Assembly (NCBI RefSeq): GCF_002072175.1
Contig: NZ_MVIV01000001.1
Location: forward strand, 1-64,000
Direction of reading: 5' to 3'
DNA length: 64,000 nt
DNA from: Actinomyces gaoshouyii
Lineage (GTDB): Bacteria; Actinomycetota; Actinomycetes; Actinomycetales; Actinomycetaceae
Each line of letters begins with the position of its first letter. Position 1 is the first letter of the stretch. The notes beneath the pieces were generated by a model. The model ran no database searches. It had not been told where the DNA came from and saw nothing but the letters and a program-made list of their open reading frames with translations. Position numbers and translations under genes: made by a program. Shown here piece by piece: positions 56,090-64,000 of this stretch.

Positions 56090-56136
56090 ACATCACCGAC
56101 GCCATTGTCACGTCGCGCCGTGGGGCTCCTGAGTCG

Positions 56137-56502
56137 TCAGGGGCCCCACGCGCGCGCCAGGAGATCGAGCGCCCTCTCACGGCTCACCCCGAGGTCGCGC
56201 AGCGCGTGGGCGCAGCGCAGGGCCTCGTGCTCGGCGGCGGTCCCAGAAGGATCGATGACGAAGGTGCCCTGCCGTCCCCTCCCCTCGATGATGCCCTCGA
56301 GCTCCAGCTCGCGGTAGGCCTTGGCCACGGTGTTGACGGCGACGTCGATCTCGGCCGCCAGGGCGCGCGTCGTCGGGAGCCTGGTTCCGGCGGGGAGACG
56401 GCCGAAGGCGATGTCGCGGCGCACGGCATCGCAGATCTGCTCGAAGACGGGCGCCGCTGATCCCGAGTCGAGACGGATGCGCAGTCGGGCTGGTTCGGAC
56501 AT
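56137..56502 (-). CDS. GntR-family regulator, short YtrA type
   Basis: A 121-residue protein made of a winged helix (APVFEQICDAVRRDIAFGRL, PAGTRLPTTRALAAEIDVAV, NTVAKAYRELELEGIIEGRG) and a short helical tail, without the ligand domain of larger GntR proteins. YtrA-type members usually control an adjacent ABC transporter; none is adjacent here, though an ABC exporter lies 2.2 kb away. Start at 56502 by family fit; the open frame extends to 56619. Confidence 0.88.
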   Translation of the reverse strand: MSEPARLRIRLDSGSAAPVFEQICDAVRRDIAFGRLPAGTRLPTTRALAAEIDVAVNTVAKAYRELELEGIIEGRGRQGTFVIDPSGTAAEHEALRCAHALRDLGVSRERALDLLARAWGP

Positions 56503-56568
56503 GCTTCCAGTGTGCGCTATCCGACAGTCTCTGGTGGCCTCATTGACGACTCGCTTTAGGCTTGGGTT

Positions 56569-57087
56569 ATGCCCGGCATCCAGCCATCCCCCGACCACGA
56601 CGTCCCGGCCCCGGCGCACGCGGATCCCCCAGCGGCGGCGCCGGAGGATCCCGAGGAGGCCGACTGGGCCTCGCAGCGCCGCGAGGCCGCTGCCCGCAGG
56701 GCCCGGATGCTCCGGGCCGCCCGCTCAGCCGAGACCGCCCGGGCGGAGCGTATCGTGCGGGCCTTCCTCGGCGTCGCCTCCGCAGAGGGCCTGGAGCCGG
56801 TGGCGCTGAGGGCCAAGGGCTATGGCGGCGGCACCGCGCGCACTCCGCTGAGGGGCTGGTACTTGCGCGCCGATAGGACTGTGGCGATCGACGTCGAGGG
56901 GCGCTTCTACATCCTCACCCGCCAACTGGGGCTGAGGGACAGACTGCTCGGCGTCTCCCCGAGCCCGGATCCCGTGCCCCTGACGATCGGGGAGGGCGGG
57001 CGCGACGGCGATATCGTGCCACTGCGATTCGCCCTGGACCGTCTGCTGCCCGGCTGGGAGGAGCGCTCGGACGCTCCCCTCGTCTGA
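56569..57087 (+). CDS. Conserved hypothetical protein
   Basis: A 172-residue actinobacterial-type protein. The first 40 residues are Pro/Asp/Ala-rich; then a helical basic segment (RREAAARRARMLRAARSAET) and a globular part (GWYLRADRTVAIDVEGRFYI, LTRQLGLRDRLLG, DGDIVPLRFALDRLLPG). No catalytic motif. Divergent from the GntR gene, 66 bases between starts. Function unknown. Confidence 0.75.
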   Translation: MPGIQPSPDHDVPAPAHADPPAAAPEDPEEADWASQRREAAARRARMLRAARSAETARAERIVRAFLGVASAEGLEPVALRAKGYGGGTARTPLRGWYLRADRTVAIDVEGRFYILTRQLGLRDRLLGVSPSPDPVPLTIGEGGRDGDIVPLRFALDRLLPGWEERSDAPLV

Positions 57088-57142
57088 GGCTGGTCCGCGC
57101 GCCTGCCCCGGATCAGGAGCGCTGCGCGGCACGGACCCGCGG

Positions 57143-57433
57143 CTACCAGAGGCGGCGCTCCCAGCAGGAGGTGTGCCAGTGCCGGCGCTCCTCCAACCCG
57201 CGGTCCGCCCCGAAGAGCGACTCATTGGACCAGGCCACCACATGCGGGGTGCCGGGAACGATGCGCCGATGGCAACCCGGACAGGTGTAGTCCTTGGCGC
57301 CGCCGCGCACATGTCGGACGGTGAACTCCGCTCCCCCCGGTCCGGTCTGGCTGCGCGGCACGGAGGCGAGGCGCCCCACGTCGAGGGGGATGTGCCCGGC
57401 CCCGTAGGGCCGCTTGGAGCTGCGGCGTGCCAT
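57143..57433 (-). CDS. Small zinc-ribbon-like conserved protein
   Basis: A 96-residue protein of a family widespread in actinobacteria and often mislabelled ATP/GTP-binding. It has TCPGCHRRIVPGTPHVVAW and RRHWHTSCWERRLW, giving two cysteines plus a His/Cys pair that probably bind zinc. The N-terminus is basic (MARRSSKRPYGAGHIPLDVG). A nucleic-acid role is plausible but unproven. Confidence 0.8.
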   Translation of the reverse strand: MARRSSKRPYGAGHIPLDVGRLASVPRSQTGPGGAEFTVRHVRGGAKDYTCPGCHRRIVPGTPHVVAWSNESLFGADRGLEERRHWHTSCWERRLW

Positions 57434-57474
57434 GTCCCTGATTCCAGCACAGCGCCGCGCCGCGTTCCAAGGCG

Positions 57475-57542
57475 GCCGGGCGCGGTCGGATGCCGTCCGC
57501 GCCCGGCCCCCTCATCGTCTCGCCGAGGGATGAGGGGGCCGG
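57475..57542 (-). terminator. Double hairpin after malate dehydrogenase gene
   Basis: Two adjoining perfect stems: 11 bp (57475-57485 with 57497-57507) and 14 bp (57503-57516 with 57529-57542). The larger one is 36 bases past the mdh stop and is likely its terminator; they share five bases and could be alternatives. Confidence 0.65.
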
Positions 57543-57577
57543 CCCGAGCGCCGTCAGGGTTCCTGACGACTGAGCTC

Positions 57578-58633
<1,056 letters not shown>

Positions 58634-58745
58634 TCACCGCACTGTTGCGGCACTGGCCGCGCTCGGCCAGCCGTATGGGACGAGCCTACGAGCACCGGGC
58701 CCCATGAGGGCGGGACGATGGGGGTGCGATTCTGGCACTCACCCT

Positions 58746-60581
58746 ATGACCCGCAGCACAATAGCCCGTATGCCCGTCTTCTCCGGCCCAGGCCCCTCCC
58801 CCACGCGGATCCCGCTGGCGACGCCGTCGTCCAAGCGGGCCAACTTGGCCTCCTTCTGCCTGACCGTCCTCGCCTCCCTGGCGCAGGGTTGGTCGCTCAT
58901 CTCAGCCGGCCGGGCGCTCGGCGCCCTCATCGATGGCACGACCCCGGCAGCACTGCTCGCCTCGGCGCTCCTGTCCGGCACGGCCTCGGCCCTGGCGGCG
59001 GCAGGGGCGCGGGCGGTGTCGCTGGGCAGCGCTGCCCGCGAGGAGGCAGCTCTGCGCCGCAGGGTCCTCGCCCACCTCATGGGGCTCGGCCCGGCCCGCG
59101 CGGCCCGACAGCGCACCGGGTCGACCGTCTCGGTGCTGACCGACGGCGCCGAGCGAGTGGCCCTGTACCGGCAGACTTTCCTCGCCCCAACGATCGCAGC
59201 GGGGCTCGCCCCGGCCCTCGTGCTCGCGGAGCTGGCCATCGCGGTGGACCCGCTCCCCTCCACTGTGCTGACCCTCGCCGTCGTCGGCGTGCCCACGCTC
59301 ATCATCGGCTTCCACAGAACACTGAGATCGTCGTCCTCGGGATCGCGCAGGAGCCGAGCGCGCCTGAGCGCGGAGTACCTCGACGCCATCCAGGGCCTGA
59401 CCACCCTCACGCTAGCCCGCGCGGCGCGGCGCACGCACGAGCGGCTGTGCGAGGCCGGGGAGGGCAACCGTCGCGCGGTCATGCGCCTGCTGGCCGGCAA
59501 CCAGCTCGTCATCCTGGTCACCGACTCCCTCTTCTCCCTCTTCCTCATCTCGGTGGCCGCGGTCAGCGCCGTGGCGCGACTGGGCTCGGGGGCCATCGGC
59601 GTCGGCGACGCGCTGGCGATCGTGCTGACCTCCTTCGTCCTGCTCGAGCCACTGGACCATGTGGGGGCGTTCTTCTACGTCGGCATGGGAGGCCAGGCCA
59701 ACCAGCGGGTCATCCGCCGCATCCTGTCCTCCTCGGACCGGAGCGGCGCGGCGGCGCTGGGAGGGCCACGGCAGGCGGACGCGACGGGGGCTCGGGAGCC
59801 TGCGGGGCAGTCAGGACTGTCCGGGGCCCCGGGGGCGGGTCCCTCCGGGGCGATCCGCCTACGAGAGGCGAGCGCCGCATGGGGGCGCGCCGAGGTGCTC
59901 CACGGGATCGACCTCGAAGTGGCGCCCGGCGAACACGTGGCGGTCGTCGGTCCCTCCGGCTCGGGCAAGTCGACGCTCACGGCCCTGCTGAAGGGCGATC
60001 TCCTTCCCTCGGGTGGTGCCGTGGAGGTCGACGGCGAGGCGCTGGCCCCGGGGTCGGGAGCCGCCGAGCAGGAACGGGTCCGCGCCGCGAGCGCCCTGGT
60101 GGCGCAATCCACCTGGCTCTTCTCCGGCACCATCGCCTCCAACCTCCGGCTCGCGGCGCCCTCCGCCGGCGACGATGAGCTCTGGGAGGCGCTGACCATA
60201 GCCAATCTCGCCGAGGAGGTCCGGGGTATGCCCCAGGGCTTGGCGACCCGTGTGGGAGAGCGGGGCCTGGGACTGTCCGGGGGCCAGGCCCAGCGCGTCT
60301 CCCTGGCTCGGGCGGTGCTCGCCGACCGGCCCGTCCTGCTGCTCGACGAGCCGACGAGCCAGGTGGACCTGGCCGGGGAGGCCGTGATCATCGAGGCGAT
60401 CGAGCGGGTCTCCAAAGGGCGCACCGTCATCACGGTCTCGCATCGCGCCGGCGCGCTGAGCGGGGCTGATCGCGTCATCACCATCGAGGGCGGGCGCCTC
60501 ATCGCCACCGAACCCGGAGCGCGGTCGGGTACCGGGGCGGCCCCTGAGGCCGGACACGGGGCGGGAAGGGGCGAGCGATGA
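58746..60581 (+). CDS. ABC exporter half-transporter, subunit 1 (CydD/CydC-like)
   Basis: About 611 residues: six membrane helices (residues 35-310; LASFCLTVLASLAQGWSLIS and others), then a nucleotide-binding domain with Walker A GPSGSGKST, Q-loop LVAQSTWLFSG, signature LSGGQAQRVSLARAVL, Walker B PVLLLDEPTSQVD and H-loop VSHRAG, all intact. A Gly/Ala-rich linker joins the two. Start uncertain between 58746 and 58770. Its stop overlaps the second subunit (ATGA), so they form a heterodimer. Substrate unknown; CydDC is only the nearest general resemblance. Confidence 0.85.
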   Translation: MTRSTIARMPVFSGPGPSPTRIPLATPSSKRANLASFCLTVLASLAQGWSLISAGRALGALIDGTTPAALLASALLSGTASALAAAGARAVSLGSAAREEAALRRRVLAHLMGLGPARAARQRTGSTVSVLTDGAERVALYRQTFLAPTIAAGLAPALVLAELAIAVDPLPSTVLTLAVVGVPTLIIGFHRTLRSSSSGSRRSRARLSAEYLDAIQGLTTLTLARAARRTHERLCEAGEGNRRAVMRLLAGNQLVILVTDSLFSLFLISVAAVSAVARLGSGAIGVGDALAIVLTSFVLLEPLDHVGAFFYVGMGGQANQRVIRRILSSSDRSGAAALGGPRQADATGAREPAGQSGLSGAPGAGPSGAIRLREASAAWGRAEVLHGIDLEVAPGEHVAVVGPSGSGKSTLTALLKGDLLPSGGAVEVDGEALAPGSGAAEQERVRAASALVAQSTWLFSGTIASNLRLAAPSAGDDELWEALTIANLAEEVRGMPQGLATRVGERGLGLSGGQAQRVSLARAVLADRPVLLLDEPTSQVDLAGEAVIIEAIERVSKGRTVITVSHRAGALSGADRVITIEGGRLIATEPGARSGTGAAPEAGHGAGRGER

Positions 60582-62431
60582 GCACGGGCGCGAGACGCGC
60601 GCGAGGCGCCCCGGGGGCACAGGACGCCCTGAAGACGCAGACCGGCCCTGGCGGAGCCACCGAGGCTGCCTCCACCCCGCCCTCCCCGCCGAGCCGCCGC
60701 GCGCTCATCGGCTGGCTCCTGAGCGTGACGCGGCCGGTCCTGGCGCCCCTGGTGGGCTCAACGCTGTGCCGCATCGCCGAGCTCCTCCTGGGCTGCGCCA
60801 TCATGGCGATCGGCGCGGTCGCCGTCGTCCGCACGGGCGCGCAGGCCGCCTCCGGGGCTCCCATCGGCATCCCCTGGGACCTGGCGGGGCAGCTCGCGCT
60901 CGCCTCCCTGCTCAAGGCGGCGCTGCGCTACAGCGAGCAGTTCCTCGGGCACTTCGTGGCCTTCAAGGCCCTGGAACTGCTGCGCGGCGAGATCTTCGCC
61001 GCACTCATCCCCCGTGCCCCGAGAGTCATGCTGGAGGCGCGCTCAGGGGACCTGCTGGCGCGCGCCACGAAGGACGTCGACCGGATCGAGGTGTTCTTCG
61101 CCCACACCTTCGCCCCCGCCGTCAGCGCCGTCGTCGTGCCCCTGAGCGTGGTGGGCGTCGTCGGGGCGACGACGTCCTGGCCCGTGGCCCTGACCGCCCT
61201 GATCTTCCTCGCCGGGGCGATCGGGGCCGTGCCCGCGCTCGGGTGGCGGGCGTCGCTGGCCTCCTCGCGCGGGGCAGTGGCGGAGCGGGCCGGGCTGACT
61301 CAGCACGTCACGGACTCCATTCAGGGAATGGCCGAGGTAGTGGGCTACGGGCGCGTGGACGAGCGCCTCGAGGAGATGGGCGCGATCGACCGCGCCATCC
61401 AGACCGCCGGAGCCCCGGCGCGGCGCTGGACGTCCCTGCGGCGGGGCGGCGTCCAGCTGCTCACGCTCCTGGGCCCTGCCGCGATGATCCTCGTGGGCGC
61501 CGACGACGTGCGGGCGGGGGCCTTCTCCGCGGCCGCCCTGGCGGGAGGCGTGGCGGCAGTGGTGCGCCTGGCCGAGACCGCGCGGGGGGTGGAGGAGTTC
61601 GCCGCCGCGCTCACCACCTCCTTCGCTGCGGCCGAGCGGGTGTGGGCCACCGCCCACTCCCCCATCGAGGTCGTGGACGGGCAGGAGGAGCTCCCCCGGG
61701 CGGGCTCCCATGAGCTCGTCTGGGAGGGTGTCTCCTACGCCTATCCCGACTCGCCGGGGCTCGCGCTGGAAGGCGCCTCCGTGCGCGCGGCGGCGGGCCG
61801 GTGGACCTGCCTCGTGGGGGTCTCGGGCTCGGGCAAGACGACGATGGGCCAGTTGGCGCTGCGCTTCGACGATCCCGCGGCGGGCCGGATCCTCCTGGAC
61901 GGCGTCGACATCCGGGACCTGAGGGGTGACTGCCTACGCCGCGAGGTGGCGCTGGTCAGTCAGAGCGCACACCTGTTCCGGGCCAGTGTCCTGGACAACC
62001 TGCGGCTGGCCGCGCCGGGCGCGAGCGAGGAGGAGGTGCGGCGGGCCTGCCAGGACGCCGGGATCCATGACGACATCATGGCCCTGGAGTCCGGTTACGG
62101 CACGATGATCGGCGAGCGCGGGGCCTCGCTGTCCGGCGGCCAGCGCCAGCGGCTCGCGCTGGCCCGGGCGCTGCTGGTCCAGCCCGGGGTCGTCGTCCTG
62201 GACGAGTTCACCTCGCACCTGGACCCGGCGCTCGACGCCCGGGTGCGCTCCCGCGTGCGCAAGCGCCTGGCGGGCACGACGGTCGTGGAGATCACGCACC
62301 GCCTGCAGTGGGTGGGCGAGGCGGACCACGTGGCCGTTCTCGACGGCGGACGCGTCGTTGAGCAGGGCGCCCCCGCCGCGCTCATGTCGGCCGGCGGGGA
62401 GCTCGCCAGGCTCATGGCCCGTCAGGCGTGA
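60578..62431 (+). CDS. ABC exporter half-transporter, subunit 2
   Basis: A 617-residue partner of the preceding gene. Membrane domain from about residue 45 to 330 (LIPRAPRVMLEARSGDLLAR, ATKDVDRIEVFFAHTFAPA mark the first coupling region), then an ATPase domain with GVSGSGKTT, LVSQSAHLFRASVLDNLRLA, LSGGQRQRLALARALL, VVVLDEFTSHLD and ITHRLQ. Both subunits keep the catalytic glutamate, so two active sites are possible. ATGA overlap gives translational coupling. Confidence 0.87.
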   Translation: MSTGARRARGAPGAQDALKTQTGPGGATEAASTPPSPPSRRALIGWLLSVTRPVLAPLVGSTLCRIAELLLGCAIMAIGAVAVVRTGAQAASGAPIGIPWDLAGQLALASLLKAALRYSEQFLGHFVAFKALELLRGEIFAALIPRAPRVMLEARSGDLLARATKDVDRIEVFFAHTFAPAVSAVVVPLSVVGVVGATTSWPVALTALIFLAGAIGAVPALGWRASLASSRGAVAERAGLTQHVTDSIQGMAEVVGYGRVDERLEEMGAIDRAIQTAGAPARRWTSLRRGGVQLLTLLGPAAMILVGADDVRAGAFSAAALAGGVAAVVRLAETARGVEEFAAALTTSFAAAERVWATAHSPIEVVDGQEELPRAGSHELVWEGVSYAYPDSPGLALEGASVRAAAGRWTCLVGVSGSGKTTMGQLALRFDDPAAGRILLDGVDIRDLRGDCLRREVALVSQSAHLFRASVLDNLRLAAPGASEEEVRRACQDAGIHDDIMALESGYGTMIGERGASLSGGQRQRLALARALLVQPGVVVLDEFTSHLDPALDARVRSRVRKRLAGTTVVEITHRLQWVGEADHVAVLDGGRVVEQGAPAALMSAGGELARLMARQA

Positions 62432-62457
62432 GGAACGGCTGCGGCCCCGACTCGGCC

Positions 62458-63807
62458 TCAGTCACCGGGATTGCCCGCGGCGGCGCTGGAGGCGGCCAGC
62501 TCCTCGGGGCTGACAACACCCTCGACGCTCACGCCGTCGAGGTAGGCCATGCCGTCGAAGGCGAGCTCACGGGCGTTCTCCGGGTCCCCCTCGTGGCCGA
62601 GGCGGCCATCGGCGAAGCGGTCGATGGTGATGGCGATGGCCGCGTCGCCAGTGACATTGGTGGCGGTGCCGAAGGAGTCCATGGCGATGTACGTGGCGAA
62701 CATGAGGCCGACCTGGGCGTCGTTGAAGCCCAGCATGGAGGCGATGAGGCCCGAAGCCGCGGCGATGGCGCCACCGGGGACGCCGGGGGCCGCGACCATC
62801 GTGACGCCGAGCATGAAGATGAAGCCGATCCACTGGGCGGCGCTGATCGTCAGGCCCTGGGTGAAGGCGATGGCGAAGGCGAAGGCGAAGATCTTCGACG
62901 TCGAGCCGGCCAGGTGGATCGTGGCGCACAGGGGGATGACGAAGGAGGCGACGGCGTCGGACACGCCCAGCTTCTTGGTCTGGCGCAGCGTGACCGGGAT
63001 GGTCGCCGCGGAGGAGGAGGTGCCCAGGGCCGTCATGTAGGCGGGCAGCAGCGTGAGAATGGCCTTGAGCGGGTTCTTGCGGCCGATGGCCCCGGCGGCG
63101 GTGTACTGGCAGGCCAGGATGACGACCTCGAGGACGAGAACGACGACGACCACGCGCACGAGGGTCCTCATGACCGCCCATGCCTCGCCCGTGTAGGCGA
63201 AGTTGAGGAAGATGCCGAAGATGTGCAGCGGCAGGAGGGGGATGATGATCGTCTCGATGAGGCGGGTGATGATGGCGCGGAACTCGATGAATCCCTTGCG
63301 CAGCACGCCGCGGGGCACGAGCGAGAGGCCGATGCCCATGACGAAGCTGAGGATGAGGGCGGTCAGGACCTCCACTGGCGGGGCGATCTCAAGAGTGAAG
63401 AAGCTCTCCAGGGCACTCCCGGGCTCGGAGACGTCGCCGAGCATCACCCCGGACAGGAGCGAGGGGAACAGGGCCGCGCAGGTCGCATAGGTGACGAAGC
63501 CCGCGAAGAGGGTGGAGGCGTACGCGACGGCGGTGGTGACGCCCAGCCACTTGCCGGCCCCGCGCCCGAGGTCGGCGATGGCCGGGGTGACCAGGCCGAT
63601 GATGATCAGCGGGATCGCGAATTTGAGGAACTGGCTGAAGACCGCCGAGAAGGTGGCGAAGCCGCGGCCAACGGGGGCGGGGATGATGGGGTGGCCGCCC
63701 ACGCGAATCGAGCCGAGGGCCACGGCAAGCAGGATCGCGACAATCACCCACAGGAGAATGCCGCCCTTCATGCGGCACTTGCGCGCGACGGGCTGTGCGT
63801 TGGACAT
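62458..63807 (-). CDS. Dicarboxylate/amino acid:cation symporter (DAACS family)
   Basis: A 449-residue secondary transporter. Eight or so membrane helices plus the family hallmarks: the serine-rich hairpin TALGTSSSAATIPVTLRQTK, LCATIHLAGSTSKIFAFAFA, VAAPGVPGGAIAAASGLI and MDSFGTATNVTGDAAIAITI with the ion-binding NVTGD. Likely substrates are C4-dicarboxylates, glutamate/aspartate or serine/threonine. ATG at 63807 has GGAAGG upstream; the frame is open to 63939. Beyond it, to position 64000, I see no further gene. Confidence 0.9.
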   Translation of the reverse strand: MSNAQPVARKCRMKGGILLWVIVAILLAVALGSIRVGGHPIIPAPVGRGFATFSAVFSQFLKFAIPLIIIGLVTPAIADLGRGAGKWLGVTTAVAYASTLFAGFVTYATCAALFPSLLSGVMLGDVSEPGSALESFFTLEIAPPVEVLTALILSFVMGIGLSLVPRGVLRKGFIEFRAIITRLIETIIIPLLPLHIFGIFLNFAYTGEAWAVMRTLVRVVVVVLVLEVVILACQYTAAGAIGRKNPLKAILTLLPAYMTALGTSSSAATIPVTLRQTKKLGVSDAVASFVIPLCATIHLAGSTSKIFAFAFAIAFTQGLTISAAQWIGFIFMLGVTMVAAPGVPGGAIAAASGLIASMLGFNDAQVGLMFATYIAMDSFGTATNVTGDAAIAITIDRFADGRLGHEGDPENARELAFDGMAYLDGVSVEGVVSPEELAASSAAAGNPGD

Positions 63808-64000
63808 GTTGGGGCCTTCCAGATACCGGGGGATCGCCGCGTGAGCGCGATAACCGTGACAGCGGGGCAGAATCGCATAGTCGGGCCTGCGCGGGCCGGG
63901 GCGTCTGCCATCCGGGATGGGATGCCGCCCGGTTGGCACCCTCCGGCCCGTAGGCCTCAGCCGGAAATGCGCGGGAGGTCCGCGTAGGGGGCCAGTACGA

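Overview
The window is GC-rich chromosomal DNA from an actinomycete. Gene content (UPF0182, PPA1309 and DUF2342 family proteins, UvrD2-type helicase, GlgE/TreS/maltokinase pathway, DivIVA-type coiled-coil protein, initiator tRNA with a C1:U72 acceptor mismatch) points to Actinomycetaceae, probably Actinomyces or a close relative. That assignment is inference from family recognition, not from a search.

Layout. 1-1523: fumarase on the minus strand. 1856-4925: a decayed integrative element in the 3' end of the initiator tRNA gene, bounded by a 111-bp direct repeat and holding gene remnants, a lipoprotein, an XRE regulator and a 47-residue small protein. 5084-18275: housekeeping genes (UPF0182 membrane protein, PPA1309 protein, DUF2342 protease-like protein, PDZ/Lon protease, cyclodehydratase-like orphan, UvrD2-type helicase, NudC, cysteine desulfurase). 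18340-31274: a complete type I-E CRISPR-Cas system, cas3-casABCDE-cas1-cas2 followed by a 53-repeat array, all reading rightwards. 31275-34357: a degraded accessory stretch around mnmA, with an XRE remnant, a second copy of the small-protein family, a large inverted repeat and a broken DinJ/YafQ-like toxin-antitoxin pair. 34358-36199: etfBA. 36311-50639: glucan and trehalose metabolism (glgX, trpS, glgE, treS, maltokinase, glgB, glgP). 50727-63807: thioredoxin-fold/TPR protein, lipoprotein, membrane protein, DivIVA-like protein, GntR regulator, malate dehydrogenase, a two-subunit ABC exporter and a dicarboxylate/amino-acid symporter.

The most interesting locus is 18340-18709, just upstream of cas3. 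On the minus strand two degenerate CRISPR repeats, both keeping the 6-bp stem and 4-nt loop through compensatory changes, flank a short pseudo-spacer. The pseudo-spacer matches, with a full seed (positions 1-5 and 7-10) and an AAT PAM, the leader of a divergent 40-codon gene that has a strong Shine-Dalgarno sequence and a perfect 16-bp terminator. This is the architecture of a CreTA (Cascade-repressed toxin / crRNA-like antitoxin) module, here attached to a bacterial type I-E system with a candidate peptide toxin. Losing Cascade would release the small gene, which would make the cas operon addictive.

A second unnamed signal is a family of 43-47 residue proteins sharing RQV, NS, GVL and ALG motifs. 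It occurs at 2604-2747 and 32012-32143, each in degraded accessory DNA and each with related flanking sequence. The CRISPR-Cas block also appears to split a cysteine desulfurase gene from its usual actinobacterial neighbour mnmA.
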